Assembly: GCA_025363655.1 (NCBI GenBank)
Contig: JANYDK010000026.1
Span: forward strand, 1 to 64,000
Source of the DNA: Deltaproteobacteria bacterium
GTDB lineage: Bacteria; Myxococcota_A; Polyangia; Polyangiales; JADJMO01
Length of the DNA: 64,000 bases
Reading direction: 5' to 3'
Shown here: one piece after another, positions 50,882-59,894 of the stretch
Layout of the letters: every line of letters begins with the position of its first letter
Position numbering within the stretch: position 1 is the first letter of the stretch
The notes under the pieces: model-generated
Database searches by the model: none
What the model saw: only the letters and a program-made list of their open reading frames with translations
What the model was told of the DNA's origin: nothing
Program-made: the position numbers and the translations under genes

Positions 50882-52488
50882 AACAGTCGGGATTCTCTCG
50901 ACGATCGAGCGCTCGTCGACGGGGTCAGAGGGGTTGATCGTTCGAGCTGCGGCGGCCAGAGACGGAAGGTCACCCGCGTGAACCAATCGTCGATGTAGAG
51001 ACCGCTGTGAAGATACGGCTGAAGGATGCGCGCGAGCAGGCCATTGGGCGCCGCTTGCAAGATGGTCTGCGCGAGGAAGAGCAAAACCAACCCGCCGAGG
51101 ACGATCGACCATCGAAGCGACAGCGCCGGTCCGATCTCCATCGTCGGGATCAAGTCCTCGAAGATCGCGTGACCTGCGAAATAGAGCAGGCTGGCGCCGA
51201 TGGCGAAGAGCGCGGCGCGGCGGAGTGCGCCGAGGCCCCCGGCGACCGCTTTGGCGATCATCGGGACGAAGCTCAAGACGAGGGCCAGCGCCAGTGACTT
51301 CAGCGGCAACGACGCGTGCAGCGGACCGCGCGTCATCACCAAGTAGCCTCCGCCGCCGACGAGGCCCATCAAGAAGATAGCGGCCAGCGTGGCCCAGATT
51401 GATTTCTTCGACTTCACCAGCGACGAGCCTCGCCAGGTCTCGACCACGCTGCCCGAGGTCAAGAACATGTACGCCTTGTAGAACGAGTGCCCGAGGAGGT
51501 GGAGCAGCGCGAGGTGCCACACCCCGAGGCCGCATTGCACGAGCATGAAGCCCATCTGCGCGATGGTCGACCACGCGAGCACGAGCTTGATGCTCATGCG
51601 CGTCATCATCACCAGCGAGCCGAGGAGCGCCGTCACCAGACCTACCCCGATGAGAATGTCTTGCGCGATCGTCGCGTGGGCCATCAGCGGGCTGAGTCTG
51701 ATCATCACGAAGCCGCCGATGTTGACGACCCCCGCGTGCAGGAGCGCCGAGACCGGCGTCGGCGCTTCCATCACCTGCAACATCCAACCGTGGAACGGCA
51801 GCTGCGCGGTCTTGAGGAGCACGCCGAGGACGAGCAGCACCGTCGCGAGCTGGAGGGTCGGCGGGAGCGGCCCGGTCGATCGCGTCGCGTAGGCGTTGAG
51901 CTCGTCGATGCGCAGCGTGCCCAACTTCGTCGACATCACCGCCAGCGACCCGACGAAGCAGAGGTCGGCGACGCGCCCGAGGAGGAACTTCTTGTGCGCG
52001 ACGATCACCGCTTGTCGTCGCGTCCGATAGAAGATGAGGAGCTGGTGGAGGAAAATTCCGGTCGCGACCCAACCGGCGAGCAAGAAGCCGAGGTGATTCG
52101 AGACCACGAGCACCGTCACCGAGGCGATGGTCAAGAGCATCGAGCGCGCGTACCGATCGAGCCCGCTCTCGCCGGCGAGATACGTCCGCGAGTAGCGCAC
52201 GACGACGACCGCGAGGGTGCAGACGAGGACCAGCATCGCGCTCGACGCGAGATCGAGCTGCACGAAGCCGTAGAGCCTCGAGCCGCCTGTCGGATGACCG
52301 AGCAAGGAAACGACGGCCTGGAGCATGACCGCGATGCCGGAGAGCCCAGCGGTCATCGCCGTCACGAACGACGGGACTCGGAACGGAGCGCGCTCGGTGA
52401 CGAAGACGCTGGCGACGAGGAGGATCGTCGGAATGAGTGTCGCGAGGACGAGCGGCGCCAGCTGCAACACGTCTCGAGGTGCCATCAT
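50878..52488 (-). CDS. dabB: DabB, proton/cation-conducting membrane subunit of DAB inorganic-carbon uptake (NuoL-like)
   Basis: 536 residues and about 13-14 transmembrane helices (LAPLVLATLIPTILLVASVFV, VLATLAAIFLMGLVGGGGYLV and many more). The core is the NuoL/MrpA-like antiporter fold with helix-break residues and the conserved Lys in KTAQLPFHGWMLQVMEAPTPVSALLHAGVV, cited in part as LPFHGWMLQVMEAPTPVSAL. In the DAB system this subunit couples ion flow to DabA. The ATG at 52488 (second ATG at 52485) is preceded by a divergent membrane protein gene. It forms one operon with dabA and lies upstream of it. An NADH-dehydrogenase role is unlikely, since no other complex I gene is near. Confidence 0.93.
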   Translation of the reverse strand: MMAPRDVLQLAPLVLATLIPTILLVASVFVTERAPFRVPSFVTAMTAGLSGIAVMLQAVVSLLGHPTGGSRLYGFVQLDLASSAMLVLVCTLAVVVVRYSRTYLAGESGLDRYARSMLLTIASVTVLVVSNHLGFLLAGWVATGIFLHQLLIFYRTRRQAVIVAHKKFLLGRVADLCFVGSLAVMSTKLGTLRIDELNAYATRSTGPLPPTLQLATVLLVLGVLLKTAQLPFHGWMLQVMEAPTPVSALLHAGVVNIGGFVMIRLSPLMAHATIAQDILIGVGLVTALLGSLVMMTRMSIKLVLAWSTIAQMGFMLVQCGLGVWHLALLHLLGHSFYKAYMFLTSGSVVETWRGSSLVKSKKSIWATLAAIFLMGLVGGGGYLVMTRGPLHASLPLKSLALALVLSFVPMIAKAVAGGLGALRRAALFAIGASLLYFAGHAIFEDLIPTMEIGPALSLRWSIVLGGLVLLFLAQTILQAAPNGLLARILQPYLHSGLYIDDWFTRVTFRLWPPQLERSTPLTPSTSARSSRESRLF

Positions 52489-52582
52489 CGATTTCAGGCC
52501 CGATCTTCGGGGAGCCAGCGCCGAAATTGCGCGCACGGCGTCGTTCTCGTGAACGTATCGTAGAGGGGCCAAGGATGGAACA

Positions 52583-53380
52583 ATGACCCTCCCAGTGCGT
52601 GCACCCGCGTGGAAAGGCGGAGGGCTCGTCGTACCGCCGGAGTTCTCCGGAGTGACCACGCTCGGAAGCGCCGAGCAGGTCTACGGACCGAAGTCGGGCG
52701 TGATGCTCACGGCGAGCATCGTGATGATCGTCGGTGGCGTCTTCCTCGCAATCGCCATCGTGGTCGCGATCTTCGCCGCGGTCCCTGCGGCGATCGCGCC
52801 GGCCACCCTCGGCGTCTTCTTGTTCCCGATCGGCATGTGGAACGTGGCGCGACTGCGCGCGGGCGCACGCGTGGTCGTGATCTATCCGATGGGATTCGCC
52901 GCCCGCGTCGGCGAGGCGGTGAGCGTGTGGCCTTGGGGCGAGATCACAGCGACCTTCACCAAGGACCGGATGATCTCGGGCAAGCGCAGCTTCCACCACG
53001 AGCATCGGCTCGACGTCTCGAAGGCGAGTGGCGAAACCGTGGTGCTCCTCGGCGACCACTTCGACGACGCGAGCGCGCTCGCCAAGCGCATCAAGAGCAA
53101 GACCTCCGCGGCGCTCTTGTCACCGCTGCAAAAGGCCTACGACGCCGGACAACCCGTCACGTTCGGACCGGTCACCGTGAGCAAGGAGGCCATCGAGAGC
53201 GGAAATCGACGGCTGGCGTGGGGACAAGTGGCCAACGTCGTCGTGAAGGACGGTCGCCTCGTCGCGACGCCGAGGGACGGCAGGCCGCTCAAGGTGCGAA
53301 CGTCGCAGATTCCCAACGTCGAGCTGCTCGGCGTGCTCATCGGCCTCAATCCTGGGACGATGGACCTCGAGTACTACTGA
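52583..53380 (+). CDS. Membrane protein of unknown function (DUF6585-like)
   Basis: 265 residues. Two adjacent transmembrane helices near 42-85 (VMLTASIVMIVGGVFLAIAIVVAIFAAV and PATLGVFLFPIGMWNV, cited in parts). The remaining cytoplasmic part is beta-rich with VVVIYPMGFAARVGEAVSVWPWGEITATF, GKRSFHHEHRLDVSKASG and RLAWGQVANVVVKDGRLVATPRDG, a PH-like pattern that fits a membrane-anchored PH or DUF6585-type protein. It starts 94 bases from the divergent dabB gene and is followed by a second membrane gene 20 bases away. Confidence 0.78.
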   Translation: MTLPVRAPAWKGGGLVVPPEFSGVTTLGSAEQVYGPKSGVMLTASIVMIVGGVFLAIAIVVAIFAAVPAAIAPATLGVFLFPIGMWNVARLRAGARVVVIYPMGFAARVGEAVSVWPWGEITATFTKDRMISGKRSFHHEHRLDVSKASGETVVLLGDHFDDASALAKRIKSKTSAALLSPLQKAYDAGQPVTFGPVTVSKEAIESGNRRLAWGQVANVVVKDGRLVATPRDGRPLKVRTSQIPNVELLGVLIGLNPGTMDLEYY

Positions 53381-53400
53381 GCACGAACGACGGAGTCCCC

Positions 53401-53913
53401 ATGCACATGCATCATCACCATCATCGCGGCTCGACCACCGTCATCGTCGGCGGCGGCATCGTCAACGCCGTGGTGATGATCGTCGTCGGGCTGGTCTTGG
53501 TCGGCATGGGCGTGTCGTTCTTCTCGATCGGCAATTCGACGCCGATTCTTCACGACAGTTTTCTCCCCACCGGCGGCATCCTCGCGGTGATCGGCGTGGT
53601 CTTGTTCGTCGTCGGCATCGTGATGTGGGTGAGGCGCAAGCGCACGCCGGGGACCGTCGCCGGCGGCATTCAAGGGCACGCGACGATCGTCGGCATGAAC
53701 CAGACGGGGCTCCTCGTGAACGGCCAACCGGTGGTCGATTTGCAGCTTCAGATCACGAGTCCGGTGCACGCGTCCTACGTCGTGGCTCGGCGAGAGACGG
53801 TGCCCGCGGCGATGATGGGACGGCTCATGAGCGGTCACCCCCTGCCGGTGATGGTGGACGCCACGCGGCCCGAGAACGTCGTGATTTCGTGGGACTTGAT
53901 GATGCGAATGTGA
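53401..53913 (+). CDS. Small membrane protein with natural His-rich N-terminus
   Basis: 170 residues. The start MHMHHHHHRGS has seven His/Met-rich positions, followed by two transmembrane helices (about 15-36, TVIVGGGIVNAVVMIVVGLVL, and 54-73, GGILAVIGVVLFVVGIVMWV). A cytoplasmic or periplasmic beta domain follows (IQGHATIVGMNQTGLLVNGQPVVDLQLQI and VARRETVPAAMMGRL). This domain resembles the small OB/PH-like 'DUF3592-type' fold found in other membrane proteins; this is weak. A GGAG site lies five bases before the ATG. His-rich ends bind metals such as Ni, Zn or Cu, so a metal-related role is possible. Confidence 0.75.
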   Translation: MHMHHHHHRGSTTVIVGGGIVNAVVMIVVGLVLVGMGVSFFSIGNSTPILHDSFLPTGGILAVIGVVLFVVGIVMWVRRKRTPGTVAGGIQGHATIVGMNQTGLLVNGQPVVDLQLQITSPVHASYVVARRETVPAAMMGRLMSGHPLPVMVDATRPENVVISWDLMMRM

Positions 53914-53938
53914 GGGCTCGGCGCTCGCTCGCGACGCA

Positions 53939-55120
53939 TCACGACGCCTCACGCGCAAACAGCGCAGCACGTCGCAGCCGCAGCCGCACCACGTCTCCGC
54001 GCGCCAACGCGCTCGCCAGTGGTGAGTCGCGCGACACCGTGACCGGGATCTCGACGTCCCTCTTCGCGTCTTTCGCGGGACCGCGATCGAGCCGCACCGT
54101 CAGCCGCACCGAAGGTCCAATCGCCAGACGCGACTCGATGCGACCGGTCGGAGCGTTCTCGGGGCTCGACTCGTCGGGTGAGACCAGCTCGACGTCATGC
54201 CCACGCACGAACGCGCGCAGGCCGTCGCCCTCGGCCACGTGCCTCGGCGGAGGGAGACGAAACGGTCCAATTTCGGCCTGCCCGCGACGTACGACGCCCG
54301 CGAGCTCGACGGCGCCGCCGACGAACGAGGCGACGAACGGAGTCGCCGGACGCGCGTAGACCTCTTCCGGCGTGCCGGTTTGTTCGACGCGGCCGCGGCT
54401 CATCACCACCAGACGATCGGAGACCTCGAGCGCCTCTTCCTGATCGTGCGTGACCAAGATCGTCGTCAGCTGCGTCTCACGATGGAGCGTGCGCAGCCAC
54501 GCGCGGAGCTCGACCCGTACCCGCGCATCGAGCGCTCCGAACGGTTCGTCGAGGAGGAGCACGCGCGGTTCGACGGCGAGCGCGCGGGCGAAGGCGACGC
54601 GTTGACGTTCTCCTCCCGACAGCTCGGCGGGAAAGCGCCTCCCGTAGCCGCCGAGCTGCACGCGCGCGAGGAGCTCTCGGACGCGCTCGTCGATCACACG
54701 CTTCGGAACGCCGCGAATCGAGAGGCCGAAGGCGACGTTGTCGTGCACCGACATCGTCGGAAAGAGAGCGTAGCTCTGGAAGACGAACCCGACGCCACGA
54801 CGCTGCGCGGGCAAGTCGGTGACGTCGTCGCCGCCGAGCAAGACCGTTCCCGCATCGGGAATTTCAAGGCCGGCGATGATGCGGAGGAGCGTCGACTTGC
54901 CCGAGCCGGAGGGGCCGAGGAGCGAGGTGACGCCGCCGCGCGCTGCGACGAAGCTCGCACCTTCGACAGCTGGGGCCTCGCCGCGTGGATAGCGCTTGGT
55001 CACGTCCTCGACCGCGAGCTCGCCGTGACTTTCGTCGCGCCATCGCTCGGTCGTGCGCGCCTTGGCGCGTGCTTCGTCGGTGGCGCCGGCGAACGTGAGT
55101 GCCCCGAGGAGCGCGTTCAT
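53939..55120 (-). CDS. cysA: Sulfate/thiosulfate ABC transporter ATPase
   Basis: 393 residues. The nucleotide-binding domain holds Walker A GPSGSGKST (about 72-80), the signature LSGGERQRVAFARAL (about 173-187), Walker B RVLLLDEPFG and the H-loop VTHDQEE. The C-terminal part (about 280-393) is the TOBE/regulatory region (VELAGVVRRGQAEIGPFRLPPP, VRGHDVELVSPDESS). The enzyme powers uptake of sulfate by CysT/CysW. The ATG is 8 bases after the stop of the upstream permease. It is the last gene of the operon. Family and role are firm; exact substrate (sulfate or related oxyanions) follows from the linked binding protein. Confidence 0.93.
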   Translation of the reverse strand: MNALLGALTFAGATDEARAKARTTERWRDESHGELAVEDVTKRYPRGEAPAVEGASFVAARGGVTSLLGPSGSGKSTLLRIIAGLEIPDAGTVLLGGDDVTDLPAQRRGVGFVFQSYALFPTMSVHDNVAFGLSIRGVPKRVIDERVRELLARVQLGGYGRRFPAELSGGERQRVAFARALAVEPRVLLLDEPFGALDARVRVELRAWLRTLHRETQLTTILVTHDQEEALEVSDRLVVMSRGRVEQTGTPEEVYARPATPFVASFVGGAVELAGVVRRGQAEIGPFRLPPPRHVAEGDGLRAFVRGHDVELVSPDESSPENAPTGRIESRLAIGPSVRLTVRLDRGPAKDAKRDVEIPVTVSRDSPLASALARGDVVRLRLRRAALFAREAS

Positions 55121-55128
55121 GAGTGCGG

Positions 55129-56031
55129 TCAAGCAGCACCTCCCGCGCGTCGTCCGCGCACCAGTTGCCAAGCGAGCAGCTTCTTCGCCACCAAGGTCGC
55201 AAGCGCGAGGAGCGTGAGCACGCTCGCGGCCGCGAAGGCGCCGGTGAAATCGTATTCGTCGTAGAGAATCTCGACGTGCAAGGGCAGCGTCACGGTGCGA
55301 CCGCGGACGTGACCGGAGACCACCGAGACCGCGCCGAACTCGCCCATCGCCCGCGCGTTGCAGAGAATCGCCCCATAAAGAAGGCCCCAACGCAATTTGG
55401 GCAAGGTGACGCGGCGGAACATCTGGAAGCCCGAGGCGCCGAGCGTCAGCGCCGCTTCTTCTTCGGCGACGCCCTGCGCCTCGAGCAGTGGGATGAGCTC
55501 GCGCGCGACGAAGGGGAAGGTGACGAAGAGCGTGGCGAGGACGATCCCCGGCACCGCGAAGACGATCTGTGTGTCGCGCGCGGCGAGGAGGGGACCGAAG
55601 AGGCCACGTCGGCCGAAGAGGAGAATGAAGACCAGCCCCGCGATCACTGGCGAGACGCTGAAGGGGAGATCGACCAGCGCGACGAGCAGACGCTTGCCGC
55701 GGAATTCGAAGCGCGCGATCAGCCACGCAGCGCCGACGCCGAGGACGAGGTTGATGGGAACCACGATCGCCGCCACGAGCAACGTGAGCAGCGCTGACTC
55801 GTGCAGCTTCGGATCGGAAATCGCCTCGAAATAGTGGGCAAATCCTTTGCCGAGGGCTTGCACGAAGACGGCGCCGAGCGGCAACAGCACGAAGAGCCCG
55901 AGGAAGCCGAGCGCGGTCGCGAGGAGCACGCCTCGGAGCAGGCCCGGGTCGCGTTGCACTTCTCGCTGGGTCTCATGCGGCATCTTCGAGCGCGGCATCT
56001 TCGACCGCGGCGATGATCTGGCGGGATTCAT
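55129..56031 (-). CDS. cysW: Sulfate ABC transporter permease CysW
   Basis: 300 residues with six transmembrane helices. The ABC permease loop [23 protein letters not shown], cited in part as [18 protein letters not shown], matches the EAA motif. [19 protein letters not shown] and [10 protein letters not shown] are also typical of CysW. It partners CysT to form the channel through which the binding protein delivers sulfate. Its start overlaps the cysT stop (ATGA). The N-terminus holds a short repeat (SKMPRSKMP) encoded by a direct DNA repeat, so the true start could be at a later Met. Confidence 0.93.
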   Translation of the reverse strand: MNPARSSPRSKMPRSKMPHETQREVQRDPGLLRGVLLATALGFLGLFVLLPLGAVFVQALGKGFAHYFEAISDPKLHESALLTLLVAAIVVPINLVLGVGAAWLIARFEFRGKRLLVALVDLPFSVSPVIAGLVFILLFGRRGLFGPLLAARDTQIVFAVPGIVLATLFVTFPFVARELIPLLEAQGVAEEEAALTLGASGFQMFRRVTLPKLRWGLLYGAILCNARAMGEFGAVSVVSGHVRGRTVTLPLHVEILYDEYDFTGAFAAASVLTLLALATLVAKKLLAWQLVRGRRAGGAA

Positions 56032-56882
56032 CGCACGCCTCCGAGTCGCCGTCGGCTCCAGGTCTGGAGCGAACCGACGGCGACGAGCATGAGCAGCGCC
56101 ACCGCCAGCATCACCACCGCGATCGCCGTCGCGCCGGCGTAGTCGTATTGCTCGAGGCGCGTGACGATGAGGAGCGGCGCGATCTCGGTGCGCATCGGCA
56201 TGTTGCCGGAGATGAAGATGACCGAGCCGTATTCACCGAGGCCGCGCGCGAAGGCGAGCGCGAAGCCGGTGAGGAGCGCGGGGACGAGCGCGGGAAAGAC
56301 CACGCGCCGAAGCACCGTCAGGCGCGAAGCCCCGAGCGACGCGGCGGCTTCCTCGGCCTCGAAATCGATCTCGGCGATCACCGGCTCGACCGTGCGAACG
56401 ACGAACGGCAGCCCGACGAAGATCATCGCCACCACCACGCCCGCCGGCGCGAAAGCGACCTTGATTCCCCAGTGCGCGAGGTGTCGCCCGAGGACGCCAT
56501 GCTCGGCGTAGATCGAGGTCGAGGTGATGCCGGCGACCGCGGTGGGAAGCGCGAAAGGGAGATCGACCAAGGCGTCGATGAGCGCCTTGCCGGGGAAGCG
56601 GTATCGGACGAGCACCCACGCCACGACGGCGCCGAAGGGCGCGTTGATCAGCGCGGCGATGAACGAGGCGCCGAAGCTGAGTCGGTACGCGGCGAGGGCG
56701 CGCGGATCGGTGAGGGCCAAGCGCAGCCCGTGGAGCCCGACCTCGCTCGACTTGGCGACGAGCGCGGCGAGCGGCACCAAGACGACGATCGACAGCCAGA
56801 AGATCGTCGTGCCCAGCGTGAGCGAGAACCCAGGAAGCACCCGCCGCGGCGCGCGCGCGACACCCGCTGCGGGCGGGCTCAT
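56028..56882 (-). CDS. cysT: Sulfate ABC transporter permease CysT (CysU)
   Basis: 284 residues, with six helices ([20 protein letters not shown] and others). [22 protein letters not shown] and [21 protein letters not shown], cited in part as [17 protein letters not shown], are the CysT hallmarks, as is [21 protein letters not shown]. The ATG at 56882 overlaps the stop of the binding-protein gene (ATGA) and its own stop overlaps cysW (ATGA), so translation is tightly coupled. It is therefore the second gene of the sulfate operon. Confidence 0.94.
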   Translation of the reverse strand: MSPPAAGVARAPRRVLPGFSLTLGTTIFWLSIVVLVPLAALVAKSSEVGLHGLRLALTDPRALAAYRLSFGASFIAALINAPFGAVVAWVLVRYRFPGKALIDALVDLPFALPTAVAGITSTSIYAEHGVLGRHLAHWGIKVAFAPAGVVVAMIFVGLPFVVRTVEPVIAEIDFEAEEAAASLGASRLTVLRRVVFPALVPALLTGFALAFARGLGEYGSVIFISGNMPMRTEIAPLLIVTRLEQYDYAGATAIAVVMLAVALLMLVAVGSLQTWSRRRLGGVR

Positions 56883-57916
56883 GATTTCGGCTTGTAGATC
56901 TGATCGAAGACGCCGCCGTCGGCGAAGTGCGTCGCCTGCGCCTTGGTCCATCCGCCGAAGACGGTGTCGACGTCGAAGAGCTCGATCTTGGCGAACTGCC
57001 CGGCGAACTCGGCGGCGATCGCCGCGTTGCGGGGGCGGTAGAAGTTCTTCCCGGCGATGCGCTGGGCCTCGTCGGTCCAGAGGAATTGCAGGTACGCCTC
57101 GGCCAGCTTGCGCGTGCCGTGCTTGTCGACGACCTTGTCGACCACCGCCACCGGCGGCTCGGCGAGGATGCTCAGCGAGGGCACGATCAGCTCGAATTTC
57201 CCCGCTCCCGCTTCCTTCTGCGAGAGGATGGCGTCGTTCTCCCAACCGACGAGGACGTCGCCGATGCCTCGTTGCACGAACGTCGTCGTCGAGCCGCGTG
57301 CGCCGGTGTCGAGCACCGGGACGTTGGCGTAGAGGCTCGCGACGTAGGCCCGCGCGGCGTCGCCGTCGTCCTTCTGCGCTGCCGCGCCAGCCTTCTTCTG
57401 CGCGTAGCCCCAGGCCGCGAGGTACGCCCAGCGCGCGCCGCCCGAGGTCTTCGGGTTGGGGAGAATCACCGAGACGCCCGGCTTGATCAGATCGTCCCAA
57501 TCCTTGATGCCCTTCGGGTTGCCGGCGCGCACCAAGAAGACGATCGTCGAGGTGTAGGGCACGCTCTTGTCGGGGAGACGCGCCTGCCACTTCGAATCGA
57601 TGAGTCCGCTCGCCGCCACCGCGTCGACGTCCGAGGCGAGGGCCAAGGTGACGACGTCGGCCTCGAGCCCGTCGATCACCGATCGAGCTTGTTTTCCTGA
57701 GCCGCCGTGCGACGAGTCGAGCGTCACCGTCTCGCCGGTCTTCTCTTTCCAGTTCTTGGCGAAGGCGACGCCGACCTCTTGGTAGAGCTCGCGGGTCGGG
57801 TCATAGGAGACGTTGAGGATCTTGGTCGGGTTCTGCGTGCGCTTGCACGAGACGCCCGCGATCGCGAAGACGGAGACCAAGAGTGCGAAGAGCGCCTCGA
57901 GTCGGTGCTGGTTCAT
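56879..57916 (-). CDS. sbp: Sulfate-binding protein of ABC transporter, lipid-anchored
   Basis: 345 residues. Unlike the usual soluble Sbp, the signal ends in a Cys at residue 24 (AIAGVSC), so it is a lipoprotein. The mature protein shows [77 protein letters not shown] and [20 protein letters not shown], the sulfate-binding fold (class 2). It captures sulfate and hands it to CysT/W. It heads the operon sbp-cysT-cysW-cysA and is downstream of a porin gene. A substitute oxyanion (e.g. molybdate) is unlikely given this motif set. Confidence 0.94.
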   Translation of the reverse strand: MNQHRLEALFALLVSVFAIAGVSCKRTQNPTKILNVSYDPTRELYQEVGVAFAKNWKEKTGETVTLDSSHGGSGKQARSVIDGLEADVVTLALASDVDAVAASGLIDSKWQARLPDKSVPYTSTIVFLVRAGNPKGIKDWDDLIKPGVSVILPNPKTSGGARWAYLAAWGYAQKKAGAAAQKDDGDAARAYVASLYANVPVLDTGARGSTTTFVQRGIGDVLVGWENDAILSQKEAGAGKFELIVPSLSILAEPPVAVVDKVVDKHGTRKLAEAYLQFLWTDEAQRIAGKNFYRPRNAAIAAEFAGQFAKIELFDVDTVFGGWTKAQATHFADGGVFDQIYKPKS

Positions 57917-57933
57917 GATTGTCTCCGCGCGGC

Positions 57934-59265
57934 TCAGTAGGCGACTTGGAAGCGACCGAGGAAGAGCGTCTCCTTCGGCCGGTCACCGCCGGCGGGCGCG
58001 CAGCCTTCGAAGGTCGTCTGCACGTAGTTGGCGACGAGTTTGATCGCCGGCGCGAAGTGCCACTGCACGCCGAACGCCAGCTCGGTGGCGGTGCGCGCCT
58101 GCTTGGTGGTGTCGGCGATCGTCCGCGCGAACGGATCGTCGTCGACGTGGAGACGTCCGAGCCTGAAATCGAGCTCGATCGCGCCGAAGGTGCCCTTCTC
58201 CGGCGCGAAGACGTGTTTCGGTTTGATCGTCCCATACGAGGCCTTCTCGCCAGTGACGACGAAGCTGACGGTGACCGACGCGGCGGTGGCGCTGGCGGTG
58301 CCTGCCGCATCCGCGCGACGCACCGCTTGGTAGATGCGACCCCACTCGCCCATCACGCCGACGGGTCCGACGTAGGCGTAGGCCTGGGGCGCGAACCGAC
58401 GCTCGGTGCCGGCGGCCACGGCGTCCGTCGCAAAAGCGAAGAAGCTCTGCTGCCCGGCGGTCTTGTACGTCGTGAGCGCGCCGCTGTGCTGACCGCGGGT
58501 CCCGGCGATGCCGAAGCCGATGTGCTTCAGCAGATCGAAGTCCGTCGCCGCGAAGGGCCGAAGGAAGATGCGGCCGGCGATGTCCTTGCGATCGTCGACG
58601 TCGCCGTCGACCTGCTGTCCGTCGAGCGCGCCGTCGAAGATGCCGCCGGCGTAGGCGATGGTGCCTTTGAGGATCTCACCGTGGACCTGCACGCCGATGT
58701 CGCGGTCGGGGAAGAGCGACGAGGGGAGGCCGCGCTCGGCGAAGGCGAGGTCGGCGTCGTTCTGCAGCCGCTCGAGCCCGACCGGCGATTTGAACTTGCC
58801 GAACCGCAGCTGAAGTTCCGGGATGATCTGCAAATTGGCGAACGCGTCGACGACGGTCGCCGCGCCGCCGCCGAGCTCGGGCGTGATGCGCAAGGTGAAG
58901 CGCTCGAAGAACGTCGCCTCGATCGCCGGTCGCACGCGCCGCGCGAGGAAGGTGTTGGTCCCGCCTTGCCCGAAGAAGCGCCCATCGAGCTGGATGATCG
59001 GCCGGAGACGAATCGAGACGTCGTCGTTCTCCAGCGCGAGCAGCCCCGGGGGCTTCTCCTTCCCGGAGCTCTCGGGAGGCGCCTTGGGACCGGAATCGTC
59101 GACCGGTCGTGGAGTCTCCAGCTCCCCGAGACGCTTCTCCAGCGCCTCGATTCGCGCCTTGTCGACGGCGTCGGTGTCCGCGAAAGCGAACGCAGAAATC
59201 AGGAGGGTGGTGAGGAGGGTGGACCCGAAGACGACGGACGTGACGGCGTGACGATGCGCGCGCAT
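57934..59265 (-). CDS. Phosphate-selective porin OprO/OprP-like, upstream of sulfate operon
   Basis: 443 residues. Signal peptide to about ALAFA (residue 28). A short coiled-coil follows ([18 protein letters not shown]), typical of OprP-type porins, then a beta-barrel: [61 protein letters not shown] and a final FLGRFQVAY with terminal aromatic residue. OprP/OprO pores pass phosphate or pyrophosphate, but the gene sits 17 bases before the sulfate operon, so it may carry sulfate here. It shares the 282-base divergent region with a DUF2325 gene. Confidence 0.9.
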   Translation of the reverse strand: MRAHRHAVTSVVFGSTLLTTLLISAFAFADTDAVDKARIEALEKRLGELETPRPVDDSGPKAPPESSGKEKPPGLLALENDDVSIRLRPIIQLDGRFFGQGGTNTFLARRVRPAIEATFFERFTLRITPELGGGAATVVDAFANLQIIPELQLRFGKFKSPVGLERLQNDADLAFAERGLPSSLFPDRDIGVQVHGEILKGTIAYAGGIFDGALDGQQVDGDVDDRKDIAGRIFLRPFAATDFDLLKHIGFGIAGTRGQHSGALTTYKTAGQQSFFAFATDAVAAGTERRFAPQAYAYVGPVGVMGEWGRIYQAVRRADAAGTASATAASVTVSFVVTGEKASYGTIKPKHVFAPEKGTFGAIELDFRLGRLHVDDDPFARTIADTTKQARTATELAFGVQWHFAPAIKLVANYVQTTFEGCAPAGGDRPKETLFLGRFQVAY

Positions 59266-59453
59266 GCGGAAATCTCGCGTTCGTTCGCCTCCGTGGTGCG
59301 GTCGGCGAGCGCCAGAAGCAGGTGGTCTCGGCGCGCGCTCGGCGGTTCCGTCGCGACGCGCAGAGATGTCAGAAAGTGCTCATGAGCAGGCGACTTCGCG
59401 CCCGCTCTCGGTCGGCTCGCTCGCTGCCATGAGTCCGACTGTTCATTATAGTA

Positions 59454-59478
59454 GACGCGGCGTCAAGGGCGCCGCGTC
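59454..59478. repeat. Perfect 9-bp inverted repeat upstream of porin/sulfate operon
   Basis: GACGCGGCG (59454-59462) and CGCCGCGTC (59470-59478) are separated by TCAAGGG. It lies between the divergent porin and DUF2325 genes. No T-run follows it on either strand, so an operator or small hairpin is as likely as a terminator. A TGTTCATTATAG motif precedes it. Confidence 0.6.
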
Positions 59479-59536
59479 GCAATATCATGACGAAGGCCGC
59501 ATCGCAGGCGTTTGGCAATCCACGATCGCGACATAG

Positions 59537-59554
59537 TGTTCGTTATTATGAACA
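59537..59554. repeat. Palindrome TGTTC-N8-GAACA around the DUF2325 start codon
   Basis: TGTTCGTTATTATGAACA covers the start codon (59548). The arms are perfect and the interior is AT-rich. A related TGTTCATTATAG occurs at 59440-59451, so both may be sites for one regulator that also controls the porin side. Confidence 0.55.
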
Positions 59555-59892
59555 TCGCGCCTTCACACGTCCTGGTCGTGGGCGGCCTCGATCGCCTCGA
59601 ACGCGCCATCGAAGCGCTCGGCGCCGAGCTCGGCTACGTCCTCGAGTCCCACCACGGCGACGTCCGCGGCCGCGGCGCCCGCGAGCTCGAATCGAAGATC
59701 GGCCGCGCCGACCTGATCCTCGTCTTCACGTCGATCATCAGCCACGGCGGGATGAGCTTGGCGAAGAAGCACGCCCGGGCGACCGGCAAAGAGCTGCACA
59801 TCATCCGCGGCGGCGGCATCGCGGCGATGCGCGAGATCCTGTCGGCGAAGAAGGCGCACGCCCACATCGGCCGGGGCATCCAGGCCGCCTGA
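59548..59892 (+). CDS. DUF2325-family protein
   Basis: 114 residues, size typical of DUF2325. VLVVGGLDRLERAIEALGAELGYVLESHHGD, cited in part as VLVVGGLDRLERAIEALGAE, opens a Rossmann-like fold; ADLILVFTSIISHGGMSLAKKHA and the terminal IIRGGGIAAM end it as in other members. DUF2325 genes often sit near sulfur, iron-sulfur or nitrogen-fixation genes; here the sulfate operon is divergent. The usual Cys/Asp of many members in the SHG region is changed to Ser. The ATG at 59548 lacks an obvious ribosome-binding site (a TTG 12 codons earlier is possible). Confidence 0.85.
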   Translation: MNIAPSHVLVVGGLDRLERAIEALGAELGYVLESHHGDVRGRGARELESKIGRADLILVFTSIISHGGMSLAKKHARATGKELHIIRGGGIAAMREILSAKKAHAHIGRGIQAA

Positions 59893-59894
59893 CC

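Noticed and set aside
50882-53059. 726-codon upstream extension of the dabA frame
   Set aside because: Lies inside dabB in another frame; translated text is His/Arg-rich and not protein-like. The TTG at 50881 is the sensible start.
59512-59547. TTG start 12 codons earlier for the DUF2325 gene
   Set aside because: No ribosome-binding site and the extra residues are not typical of the family; ATG at 59548 preferred, though not proven.
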